64,000 nt of DNA from Cystobasidiopsis lactophilus (taxonomy: Eukaryota; Basidiomycota; Agaricostilbomycetes; Agaricostilbales; Chionosphaeraceae), in assembly GCA_001599975.1 (NCBI GenBank), contig BCIO01000001.1, positions 4,647,631-4,711,630 on the forward strand, given 5' to 3'. Position numbers and translations under genes: made by a program. This document shows positions 1 through 12,533 of the stretch, piece after piece (the stretch's first letter is position 1; every line of letters starts with the position of its first letter). The notes beneath the pieces are model-generated. The model did no database searches and was not told the DNA's origin. It saw only the letters and a program-made list of their open reading frames with translations.

Positions 1-38
1 CACTTGTGGCGCTTGTCATCCTTGGCAATTAAGCAGCG

Positions 39-819
39 ATGAAGAAGCAGACATCTTTGTTCCCGTGAGTGCCTACGCTCTGCTCTGCGCCTGGGCCAGC
101 CAAGCTGAGACTCGGAGCTGCCGAACAGGGCTTCTCGGATCGTGCGCCGTCCTTCCCCCTTAGCATCAGTCCCGAGCTGATCCAGTCCTCTCGACGGTCT
201 ACAGAAGCGGATCATACAAGCCGACGAAGACGTGGGCAAAGTAGCGCAAGGCACTCCCATTGCCGTCTGTGAGCTGGTCCCCCTCTTCGAAGACTTTCAT
301 CCTCGCGCCTAACGCCTTCGTTTCCACGACGCCTCACAGCCAAAGCGCTCGAGATCTTCATTCGAGACTTGACCACCGCCGCCGCTGCCGAAGCCACCGC
401 GCGCAAGCAGAACAAGCTGACCATGGGCCATTTGTGCGTTCCCCCCTTCCCCTTTGCTGCCTCTACTTGCCCTCGAAGCTCAAGATGTTGAAATTGCGCA
501 CAGCAAGCAAGCCATCCTGTCCAACCCGACTTTTGACTTCCTCAAGGAGTACGTCGCCACCGTGCCCGACATCGCCGCCGTCCAGCCCGCGGGCGAGGAG
601 GACTACAACGACGACGACCAGCCGGCGGCTAAGAAAGCGAGGAAGCCTAGAAAGGACAAGGGCGTGGCGAAAGGCAAGCGGGCGCCCAAGAATGCTGGCG
701 AGGGGGTGGATGGGGAGATGCCGGAGGTGGCAAAGGCGGAGGAAGCCCCAGCGACAGCAGCAGCGCCAGTGGTCGCTTCGGCAAGAGCGGACGATGATGA
801 TGAGGACTACGACTCTTGA
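39..819 (+). CDS. BUR6: NC2-alpha / DRAP1 (Bur6) transcription corepressor subunit
   Basis: NC2-alpha pairs with NC2-beta (DR1) through histone folds and clamps TBP on promoter DNA, blocking TFIIB entry. The histone-fold core can be read across exons: IIQADEDVGKVAQGTPIAV, then SKALEIFIRDLTTAAAAEA, then KQNLTMGH-type sequence and KQAILSNPTFDFLKEYV. One intron lies at about 289-350 and another at about 436-509. The C-terminal tail has a Lys-rich block (AAKKARKPRKDKG), probably nuclear targeting, and ends in an acidic DDDDEDYDS stretch, as in the family. The ATG at 39 gives MKKQTSLFP, matching the expected MKKxTxFP start. The first intron, from 65 to about 185-204, is not resolved, because the expected VARIK segment could not be placed exactly. 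Identity is well supported; the N-terminal exon join is uncertain. Confidence 0.85.
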
Positions 820-1057
820 CTTCGGATCCTCTTTTTTGGGCCCGGGGCTTCTCGCCATCGAGGTCGACGTATGCAGAGTTCAGAGGTCCCTGCCTTTCTC
901 CTAGGCCTTTATCACTTCCACGCCAACGAGCCTTAAGTGCCAAAGCAAGCTCAAGTTGTACTAGATAAGCTTATAATGATTTCAAAGGCTTTGAATAACA
1001 TCTATCGATGCTATAGCGAAACACGGAGCATGTCTCGAGGAACCAATAGCGTGTCCC

Positions 1058-1880
1058 TCAGGCAAACCCAACAACGCGGCCGTGCAGCACTTGCTTTCCC
1101 TTGTGGTCATGCAAGCCACCGTCTTGAAGGTTCCCGTGCTCGTCGTAACCACCCACGATCGGTCCTATAAGAAAAATCAGTGTGAAGGGAGGCTGTGACG
1201 GGCTCCTTGTGGAGCTAGCTTGCAACTCACGCTGTGCCCGCACGCAAAATTGCTTGGTGACCACCACGCCGCCCAGACTTGTATATTGAAATCCCATCTC
1301 GACACGAAATTCTTGTCCTTGGGCTTAAGAATTAACGGGTCAGACATGCAGTGGTCGAGAGACCGGTGTGAGTGATGCTTACAGATGCGATGGTTTCTGG
1401 GCAAAAACATGCCGACACTCATCAAGCCATTGTTGTAAAGGCGGCACGTGCATCCTGGGAAGTTGTAGTTTTCGTCTCCGCTGCGGTTCCTTCCGGCGTT
1501 AGCGTAGTTGAAACTGGCATAAGCCTCGCGCAAGGGCTGTCCATTCATGTCCTTCAACGCAATGCGAAAGGTGAGGCGTTGCTGAGCTGCTTGGGCATCG
1601 GCAGGAATAGAAAGGTCAAGCCTGTCGAACCACAGCACGGCTCGGCGTGTAGCATCACCACTTTCAGGGTGGATACTTTCATGAGGGTTGATAAATAGGA
1701 ACATGCGGTGATCCGCAACCTGCCACGCAAATCAGCCTTTGAATAATGATCCGCATTTGCCACAAGTCATACTGTGGGCTTTGGGTGATCGAAATTTCCA
1801 CTCTGCATCTGATCGAAGTACCATGCAGCATATTCTACAGACGAGTAGTCCGGTTGGTTGTTCAGCATCTGGTGCAGCAT
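1058..1880 (-). CDS. Unrecognised spliced protein
   Basis: I do not recognise this protein. A consistent model of four exons can be read. Exon 1 contains NNQPDYSSVEYAAWYFDQ. An intron with GTATGA donor then leads to VADHRMFLFINPHES and a long exon with LWFDRLDLSIPADA and GRNRSGDENYNFPGC. The next exon contains EFRVEMGFQYTSLGG, and the last begins RPIVGGYDEHGNLQD and ends GRVVGFA. All three joins keep frame and use GT-AG sites, which argues for a real gene of roughly 215-240 aa. The start is taken at the first in-frame ATG (MLHQMLNNQ); the frame stays open upstream. A TATAAAA box lies about 160 bp upstream. No membrane segment or signal peptide is obvious in this model. Confidence 0.6.
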
Positions 1881-3052
1881 TTTGGGGGCGTTTGGGCCTA
1901 TGTTTGCCTTAATGGCCAGTACATAGGTAGCAGAGAGGAGGGTCCTGCCTACGGAAGAATTTAGGGTGCGGTTGTGGGATGTCAAGCCAAGTCGACTTGG
2001 GAAATGATGAGCGAACGAGAGCAAGAAGCACAACTGCGTCTTTTATAGACCTGAGCGGGACAAAGGGAGACTTCTGCAGTGAACAGAGCAACACAAAGGA
2101 GGTCGAGCACAGAGTGAACAAGAGCCTGTCTCGACGTCAAAGCCGAACACAAGAAGCTGTGGTTGTTCTCTTACAACGCACCCTAGCACAAAGGGTGCAG
2201 GTACCAATAGACAGTAAGACAGAAGAGAGGAGAGACCCAAACAAAGGACTGGCTCGTTCGAGACCAAACCTGGGCTTGGCGTACAAGGACAGTCGTACAC
2301 AGTGAACGAGTTTGAGCCCTGTCGACAAGGGGAGAAGCGACCTTGGGTATTACAGAAGCAGTTCTTAGGTGTCCAAAACAGAGCCAAACAGACGTCGATG
2401 CGACACGTTTGGCCTTTGAAGTACTGGACCAGCTTGAAAGCGAAGAAGGCGTAGCGTCTTCACATCTTCTGCAGCTAAGACCACCCTTTGGAGCCGATTC
2501 ATGCACCTCCAAATGGCAGAACAACTCAAGGAAGAGCACAGAAGGGCTCGAGGGCAGACAAATTGAAAATCGACGGGGTCTGCGGCGACATTTGGAAGGA
2601 AGGCAAGGAAGCACAAGTAAGGCACGATCCTGCGCAGTCTCTCCAAAAATGTTCATTTCTGGCGATCTCATCATGTCAGCAGCAAGAGCATGCTAAGTCG
2701 ACCGACATCGAAGGTCGAGTGAGTCGCCGTCCGCAAAAGACCTTGATGCGCCCAACAAAAGGTTCGTCTCGGACCACGAGATCCTTGGGTTCGGGGTCAA
2801 TTCTGACATGCAATTCAGACGCTTGCAGTCGTTCAGCGGCCAAGCGTCCCAAACTGAGTGGCAAATCCTTCGGCGCGGTCGACCGCCTTGATGAACATTA
2901 ATGAGTCGCCCTTTGATCGGTGCCGTTCCTCTTTGTACTCCCATTACAATCGCATTGTAGATCCATCTGGAGTAGCATTTCCCATCAGCCGCACCAGGCA
3001 TCAGGCCAGCCAAAACCAAATCTTCGCCCCTTGGTCTCTGTCAGCCAAAAAA
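1881..3052. other. Intergenic, divergent promoter region
   Basis: This 1.2-kb stretch separates two divergent genes. Apart from the TATA candidate I see no supported gene. A minus-strand frame near 2646 opens with a signal-peptide-like start (MERLRRIVPYLCFLAFLP). It has no follow-on exon that I could join, so it is not called. Confidence 0.5.
2041..2047 (-). promoter_or_regulatory. TATA box candidate for the unrecognised gene at 1058-1880
   Basis: TATAAAA reads on the minus strand about 160 bp upstream of the chosen ATG. It would place transcription start near 2010 and give a short 5' leader. The match is exact, but such heptamers occur by chance. Confidence 0.35.
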
Positions 3053-4406
3053 ATGTCGACGGCGTCAGACAAAGGCAAAGAGAAGGCTTCGACCGAGGAT
3101 GGCGTGGCTATCATCGTGATTGGCAGTACGCCTGAGCCTGACTCTCAAGGACTAAACGCTGACTTTCGTCCTTCCCAGTGGCCGGCAGCGGTCCGTCTCG
3201 AATTCGAGCCTTCCTCTGCAAAATCTGACAGCGCTCATTGTGGCAGGCAAAACGACGTTGCTCCAGCGCCTGAACGCTTACCTGCACGAGCACAAGCAGC
3301 CGCCGTACATCATCAACCTCGACCCGGCCGTCCACAAGGTGCCCTTCCAGGCGCAAATCGACATCCGCGACACCATCGACTACGCCAAGGTCATGTCCTC
3401 CTACAACCTGGGCCCGAACGGCGGCATCCTCACCTCCTTGAACCTGTTCACCACCAAGTTTGACCAAGTGCTGGGGTTGATCGCCAAGCGGAAGAAGGAG
3501 ACCAAGCACTTCATCGTCGACACCCCCGGCCAAATCGAAATCTTCACCTGGTCAGCTTCGGGGGCCATCATCACCGACTCTTTGGCTTCCGAGCTCCCGA
3601 CTGTCATCGCTTACATCGTGGATACACCGAGGACGGCGGCGCCGGCCACGTTCATGTCCAACATGCTCTACGCCTGCTCGATCCTTTACAAAACCAAGCT
3701 CCCCTTCTTGCTCGTCTTCAACAAAACCGACGTGCAAGATCACCAGTTCGCGCTCGAGTGGATGAGGGACTTTGAGGCCTTCCAAATGGCCTTGCAGCGC
3801 CAGAGGGCCTCCGACCAAGGTGGCGGCTCCGGCTACCAAAACTCGCTCATGAACTCGATGGCACTGGTGCTCGACGAGTTCTATAAAAATCTCAGGGTGG
3901 GTTTGAGCTCACACTCCATCCCATGAGAATAGCAAGTTGAGCCAACTCGCAGGCGGTCGGCGTGTCTGCGGTGACTGGCGATGGCATGCCCGAGTTCTTC
4001 GACGCCATCAACGAGCTCAAGAAGGAATACGAGACGTACGCTCTCCTCCATCTGCGCTCATCTCGACGCAAAGGAACTAATATGGGGTGTGCGTGCGCGC
4101 AGCGACTACAAGCCGGAATTGGAGAAGCTCAAGGCCGAGCGAGACGCATCCACGGCGGCTCTCAAACAAGAGTCTATGACCAAGTTGCTGAAAGACATGG
4201 CCGTTTCCCAGTCCAACACGCCCGGGGCGCCGAGACCGCGAACGGTGGACCCCGATGCGGAATTCCTGGAGGAAGACGAGGAGGAAGATGACGAGGGGGA
4301 GATCATTGATCGGAACGAGGAAAGGCTGTTTGATTTGGGGCGGAGGAGGGCGGGCGAACCGGGAGTGATTGAAGATGGCTTTGGCGGGAGATGGCCGGCG
4401 CCATGA
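3053..4406 (+). CDS. NPA3: GPN-loop GTPase 1 (GPN1/Npa3), RNA polymerase II assembly
   Basis: GPN1 is a cytoplasmic GTPase that works with GPN2/3 in assembly and nuclear import of RNA polymerase II. Five exons sum exactly to 373 codons plus stop: 3053-3125, 3179-3190, 3247-3896, 3953-4035 and 4103-4406. The P-loop GMAGSGKTT is built across the 12-nt second exon. The diagnostic GPN tripeptide is present in [16 protein letters not shown]. Other family blocks are [45 protein letters not shown] (the NKxD guanine motif) and [14 protein letters not shown]. The C-terminal tail is acidic ([11 protein letters not shown]), as in Npa3. The ATG is the first in frame and gives the usual short Lys/Glu-rich N-terminus. 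The match to GPN1 rather than GPN2/3 rests on the DTPGQIE and WSASG blocks. Confidence 0.95.
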
Positions 4407-4667
4407 TGCTTTGGTCGCCTTCAATCGGCCTCACGACGCTTCTTCACGATTCTTTTAACCATAGACGGTGTTTGTGCGAGTCGGAGCGACGGCATATCGT
4501 GAGGCGAGCCTTCATTGCCAGATGCTCCGGACCACCATGTTTTGCTTCCTTGATTCTGAAATGGAGACGGGGCAAGAATCGCGAACACATGTAGTACAGT
4601 TCAAAAATGCACACAGGCAATCAGGCGGCAGTCCAAGCACATCCGCTAACAAAGCTTCAAACTGGCC

Positions 4668-7625
<2,958 letters not shown>

Positions 7626-8390
7626 GATTATTGACGGAGTGGCCGACCTGGGGATGGAGGCGTGGAGCTGGGACAGGCCAGCGGCAAGCCGAGCGTGGAA
7701 TTGTGGGCGCGTGGCGAAGGTTGCCCTTGGGCGGCCTCCTGGGCTGCTCTAGATCATTGCTTTACATGTCTCTACTGCCTGTTTAGCGTGGACTCTGCCT
7801 GCTCTGCCCCGAGTCGCTGCCGCCACCCTGAAACTTTGCCCTGGCCACCCGGTCTGCCAATCTCGCCCGGGACAGGGACGCTTTGAGAATTGCAGGGAGG
7901 CGACCTCGTTCAAACAGCTAGCTCGCAAGCAAGCAAATGGCACCAGGTGCTCCTTCGCTAAGGCTTCCCTCGGCCACTTCGCGCGACTCGAAAAGCCGGC
8001 TTCGAAACCTTCTCAAGACGGCCTTGCTTCACCAGGGCTTCGAATTTGAGGGACACGGAAACTGAACGAATGCTCTCTTGCGTTGAAGAAGCCGCGGAGA
8101 ACAATGGGGCAAGCCAGGAGTAGCATCGTCGCGCCCTTCCCTCGGTCTGGCTCAAACCTGGACCGGACCCCATCCGTCTTCCTCTGGCCTACCTGACACA
8201 CTGCACCGAAGGCAACCCCAGAAGGTGAAACGCTTGCTGGCCGTCTGTACCTCTTTTCGACGTCGCCTGTCGCCTTCTCGCACGCTCTGCCCCCTTCCGG
8301 AGGCCCGTCTCGCCCTTCGCTTCTCTCTCTCGCAACCAACCAACCCGGCTTTTCGACCTTTTTAATTCTTCTTCTTGTCCTCCTCCAATA
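7626..8390. other. Divergent intergenic region between SNF1 and the Ser/Pro-rich gene
   Basis: This 765-bp stretch separates divergent start codons and must hold both promoters. It is pyrimidine-rich on the plus strand just before 8391. I see no gene, clear TATA box or repeat. Confidence 0.5.
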
Positions 8391-9656
8391 ATGACCATGG
8401 TAGAATCCGCCATGCCCTCCATCCTCGGCGCCGCGCGCCCGCCAACCCCCCAGTCGGCCGCCTCGACGACCACGCCCACTGCCGACAGCCACGCCGCCTC
8501 CATCGCAGCCATGACCCCGCGCACCACTGGGCCCTTGCCCTCGCCCGCCATGCTCCTCATGGGCTTCCACCAGCGCGCCTCCTCCTTGCCCCGCCAGGTC
8601 GAAAGTGGCAGCACTCCCGCCTTTGACAAGATGAACATCTCACCCCGGGCTCGCTCTGCCTCCCCGTCTGCAGCGACGGCGCTCATCTCCACCTCACCCG
8701 TGCCCATGGAACTGGCCTCTTCGCCCAAGGCCATGTCGTCCGCCGCCCCTTCTCCCCCAGCGTCCAGCTGCCCGCCCCTCTCCACCTCGTCCAGCACCAA
8801 GCCCTCCACCTCCCCTCGGATGTCGCAGCACCCTCAACATCCTCCGCAATCCTCGTCTTCCCCCCATTCGATGCGTGCCCGCCTGGCCTCATCGATGTCC
8901 ACCGCACCGGCGCCGCTTTCGCGTTCCAACCATAGCGCTCCCGTCAACTCTCTCGCCTCGATGTACAAGGCCGACAGCTCCATCTCGGCCATGGAAGCCA
9001 TGAAGGCCCAGCAGGACGCCTTACGCCGCAAGCGCGTCGCCTCCATCACCCCCATGCGTAATGAGGTGAGAGTTGCCTTCTGTCTTCTTCCTGTTGAAAA
9101 CCTCGGCGACTTTTTGTCTTACTGGTTTCGTTTCTGCAGCTCAACCCAGTCAGGGCCAGTGCCAAGCGCCAGCTCACGCCCACCAAGCCTCACTCTAAGG
9201 AAGTCTGCGACGAGGTGCACCAGTCCTTCGAGGCTTTGGCCCAGGTGCGAATCGCCTTCCTTTACGTTTCAACATCTTCTGTTCCCAACTGACCGTTTGG
9301 GCGTGCGTGCGTCGCAGGAGTTCGCCATGATTGACGAGGTGTCCATGGCGCTCGCTCGGTCGGGCGGGCACACCACCCTCAGCCGCCAAGAGCTCGCCGA
9401 GCGCCGGGACCAAGCCATCCAGTACTGCGACCAGCTCCACGCCCGCTGCGCCGCCGCCGAGTTCAACGTGTGGTGCGCGTCCGAGAGCTCCATCCTCTCC
9501 TTCCAAAAGCACGTCGAGGAGGACCTCGCCTCCATCCAAGACGAGATCAATGCGCTTGTCCAACGCCAACGCAGCTGCGACCAGCTCTTACTCCTCCGCC
9601 GCAAGCTCCTCTGCCAGCGCTACTTCTGGCGCGTCCGCCTCAACGCCTTGGAGTAA
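8391..9656 (+). CDS. Ser/Pro-rich protein with helical C-terminal domain, function unknown
   Basis: I do not recognise this protein. Three exons keep one frame, with introns at about 9065-9139 and 9244-9318 (both GT-AG). The first ~220 residues are Ser/Pro/Ala-rich and almost certainly disordered, with many SP and TP dipeptides that could be phosphorylated by proline-directed kinases. The middle holds RASAKRQLTPTKPHSKEV. The C-terminal ~115 residues are different: a charged, helix-prone segment (LSRQELAERRDQAIQYCDQ, then ILSFQKHVEEDLASIQDEI) ending in RYFWRVRLNALE, which looks like a coiled coil. Two ATGs occur three codons apart at the start (MTMVESAM). The layout of a disordered tail plus coiled coil would suit an adaptor or regulator, but this is inference only. 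Confidence 0.75.
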   Translation: MTMVESAMPSILGAARPPTPQSAASTTTPTADSHAASIAAMTPRTTGPLPSPAMLLMGFHQRASSLPRQVESGSTPAFDKMNISPRARSASPSAATALISTSPVPMELASSPKAMSSAAPSPPASSCPPLSTSSSTKPSTSPRMSQHPQHPPQSSSSPHSMRARLASSMSTAPAPLSRSNHSAPVNSLASMYKADSSISAMEAMKAQQDALRRKRVASITPMRNEVRVAFCLLPVENLGDFLSYWFRFCSSTQSGPVPSASSRPPSLTLRKSATRCTSPSRLWPRCESPSFTFQHLLFPTDRLGVRASQEFAMIDEVSMALARSGGHTTLSRQELAERRDQAIQYCDQLHARCAAAEFNVWCASESSILSFQKHVEEDLASIQDEINALVQRQRSCDQLLLLRRKLLCQRYFWRVRLNALE

Positions 9657-9964
9657 ATTCTTTATTGCCTCTTCCACACGCATCGTGAGCCGCCTTGCTT
9701 TTTTTCTTGTTGAGAAACTTTGAGACTGAAAGCCATCTCAGGGCACCGTCTTTTCAACAGGCTTTCACAGCGTATCATCAGTGTCTAATTTACGGCTTCC
9801 ATTCTCGCCATCCACTGTCGTTTCCCCGAGGTTTTGACAACGTCTTTCCTTTTCCCTCTCGCTGCCCCTTTGTGTTCTAGAACAACGACTTAATGGAGGT
9901 CAAAACGTAATCGCTAGCCAGGCTGAAATCTAATTTAATTCCGAACGCGGACAAAACGTGCAGA
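9657..9964. other. Convergent intergenic region
   Basis: The 3' ends of two converging genes face each other here. The stretch is T-rich near its left edge, consistent with 3' UTR. Nothing else is seen. Confidence 0.4.
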
Positions 9965-10804
9965 CTAGTCAGAGAAGAGTCCTCTGGGCGGAGAGAAAGA
10001 AGGCAACGAACTGTAGCCTGCAGTCAAGGCCAGAAGCAGCCAAGAGCCGATGGCGCCAATCGGGCGCCCGAGGCCAAGCGTGTCCTTGCCTTTAAGGCCG
10101 AACTCAACGTGCGCCTGGCGCCGGCATCAGACATGTCAACAGAGGTGGCCGAATTGGCTCACAACTCGAAGAGCAAACAGGGCACCGAAAGCCGAGTGCA
10201 CCAGAGCAGTAGGAGCTGGGTTCAGAGGCGACGTCATCGACAATGGCCCTGGAAGCGGGCGGGGAGCAGCCAGACTCACCACCGTTGATTTCGGCCAAAG
10301 TCACCAGGAGATAGATCAAGGGCACATTTTCAGTAAAGTTGGCTGCAGGAGACCAGATCCCAGGGTTGAACGGACGTCTAAAATTCGAGCGACTAAGAGC
10401 GCGCCATCAAGACTCACCGTAGGACCTCGAGGCAAGCTGGAGCTTCTCAGCGCCCGCCTTGTCAGCAGCAGAGTCGGTGGTCGGGTTGCTGGGCACTTTG
10501 CCAGCGTGCCTGCATCAAAACACCGTCAGCCCTTCGCACCAGGCTAAGAGGGAAGCCTGGGTTGCCGTGCGTGATGCCAGTGCCAACGCGGTTCAGCATA
10601 ACATTGCTCGCCAAATAGCCATGGTAGCCTTCGTGACAAGTCAGGTTTGAGGGCCTCAGGAGTAAAGACAAGGGTGTTTACCGGCGAAGAGCGGGCTCCA
10701 GGCCTGTTTCGTCAAAAGGTCTGTTGAGCTCCCAATTCTCTCTTTGAGCTCGATTGCGGCGTTCTCACCAGAGCAGCAGGGGTAAGAAGGAAGAGAGGTG
10801 CCAT
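9965..10804 (-). CDS. MAPEG-family membrane protein (microsomal GST-like)
   Basis: MAPEG proteins are small four-helix membrane enzymes (microsomal glutathione transferases, FLAP and fungal relatives), usually in the ER or outer mitochondrial membrane. The strongest evidence is the family block ANFTENVPLIYLLVTLAEIN, matching the conserved helix-2 pattern of N-E-N-x-P followed by an L-A-E-x-N-G end. The last exon, VEFGLKGKDTLGLGRPIGA followed by SWLLLALTAGYSS, matches the usual helix-4 region with its R-x-I/G motif. Upstream exons give MAPLFLLTPAAL, a short AWSPLFA exon, then GYHGYLASNVMLNRV, and SAADKAGAEKLQLASRSYG. Several introns of 45-80 nt interrupt it, and a few exon edges, including the short exon between SRSYG and ANFTEN, are not certain. 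The substrate cannot be read from sequence. Confidence 0.8.
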
Positions 10805-11373
10805 TAGTGCAAGCTTTTATGGATCGTAGATCGCGGAGGCGGTTGAAGAGGCTCTTCCGAGATCAGCCACTGATGCCGTCGAGATCTGGTCGTGCTGGTG
10901 GTTGCGAGGCCTTTTGAGTGCCCTTACTGCCTGTTTGCTATCATGTGCCCGTTTGGAGTGGCGGTCACGTCTTCGCGACGAAGGGAGAAGCTCGAAACGG
11001 CTCCTGCCGACCCGACCGGTTTCATGAGCTTTGGAGGCCCCTGTCACTCTTGCTTTTCAACGGCCACTGTCTGCTATGCGGCTACTCTTCTGGAAAGAGG
11101 ACAAGCGGTCCAAATGGGATTGGGTGAATGCTCAGGCGCCACCAGCGGCCCAAAAGCCGACCTTGCCTCCCATCCAAGCGGGCGATGTGAGGTCTTCTCG
11201 TGTTGTCTAACCTTCTCCTGCTTATCGTGAAAGTAACCCAGAGGCTCAGCGTCAGTCCGATCTGGGCTGCAGCTTCGCAGCGGCACTTGAACAGGGACTC
11301 TAATTTTCAACCTCGCGTTCGTCCGGATTAACTTCGTCGAGTCCACGCTTGACACCCTAATTTTCGATGTTGA
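10805..11373. other. Divergent intergenic region
   Basis: This stretch of about 570 bp lies between the start of the MAPEG gene and the next plus-strand gene. It probably holds both promoters and perhaps an unplaced first exon of the plus-strand gene. No motif stands out. Confidence 0.4.
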
Positions 11374-12399
11374 CAGCTTTCGCACAAGGCTTCAATCCAC
11401 GGGTTCGTTTATTCGCCGACCCCTCCCGGCCGCTTGGGCGACATCGTCGAGGTCAGCGCCGAGGCGAAAGAGTTGCTCCATCGAGTGCCGCCACCCACAG
11501 CCCCAGCGCACAAGCTGGCATCAGCGAGGAAGCCTCGACCTCAGGAATCTAGAGGGGCACTTCCCAGAAGCGACTCTCTTCGCAAGCCGAACCTTAGGCA
11601 TGCCTTCCCGCTAGAGACTTTGCCACCTCGTCGCCCTGCCACAGCTTCGCCAACAGGCGCGTCGCCGCCTAAGTTCACCTTCCCACCTGTGGAGTCATCT
11701 TTCCAGCCATCTCGGTCCACTCCTTCCTCTCCCACTATGGCGAGGGCGGCCTCTCCGCCAAGCGGCGGCCCTCCGGCCTTTGTTTCGTCACCCGTACCTG
11801 CCGTTCCTTTCCCAGCGCCGCCGTCTCGCCCAACTCGAAGACCACAGCTAGCGCCTGTGATAACAAACGTACCTCCTTTTGTCGAAAGCGCTCCAGCCGT
11901 GCGCAAGCGGTCCCTGTCAAGCCCCGTGCGCGTGGCGAGAGTCGTCACATTCGTTGAAGAGGACGATTCTCCGGTGCTTCCGTCCGCAGCTTCGTCTAGT
12001 AAGCTCCTTTCTCATGTTTCTTGTGCGAAAACGACCTTCTGAAAGGGGATGTTGTCCGGCAGAATGGCAGGCCGGCATCAGCGGGGTTCCTCAATTGTCA
12101 AGAGCAAAGTCGTCTGACACTCTCTTCAGCGACACCGCTTCTACCGCCTCGGACACGTCGCTATCAACCATGGACTCTTTCGATACATCGTCTGTAGTCA
12201 AACCGCGCAACAAGTTCCAATACGTCCATCGCCAACAAACTGTCCCAATGAGCCCCGCTAAAGTCGAAGTGGCTACTGTAAGCGCTACCTTCACGTTCAA
12301 TATGACTCCCTCTCACATGTTAACCAGGTCCTGAGACGTGTTCCTTCAAAGATTATTCGGACCCCGTCCGGCAGGCGCGTGAAAGCCCCTGCTAAATGA
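11374..12399 (+). CDS. Ser/Pro-rich protein, function unknown (5' end unresolved)
   Basis: I do not recognise this protein. One long Pro/Ser/Ala-rich exon starts before 11434 (LGDIVEVSAEAKELLHRV) and ends near 11999. A GTAAGC intron ends in CCGGCAG at about 12063. The second exon contains KSSDTLFSDTASTASDTSL and KPRNKFQYVHRQQTV, and a second intron leads to VLRRVPSKIIRTPSGRRV and a stop at 12397. All joins keep frame. The frame is open to 11374, where a TTGACAG just before it could be a splice acceptor, so a short first exon upstream is possible; the first in-frame ATG is only at 11735. The composition (disordered, SP-rich, basic C-terminus) suggests a regulatory or cytoskeletal adaptor, without firm evidence. 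Confidence 0.6.
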
Positions 12400-12533
12400 A
12401 CTCGCTGTAGCCCCGTTGTACTCTACTGCAAAGATTGCTGGTCAATCTTTTTAATGCGGGATGGCCTTTTGAGAGACGTGCGTTCTTTCGCCACCCTTGA
12501 GCTTGGCCCACGATCGCTTCGACTTTGCAAACC

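Noticed and set aside
2365-2646. Minus-strand frame with a signal-peptide-like start
   Set aside because: A hydrophobic N-terminus is present, but no downstream exon could be joined and the rest has no pattern of a secreted protein.
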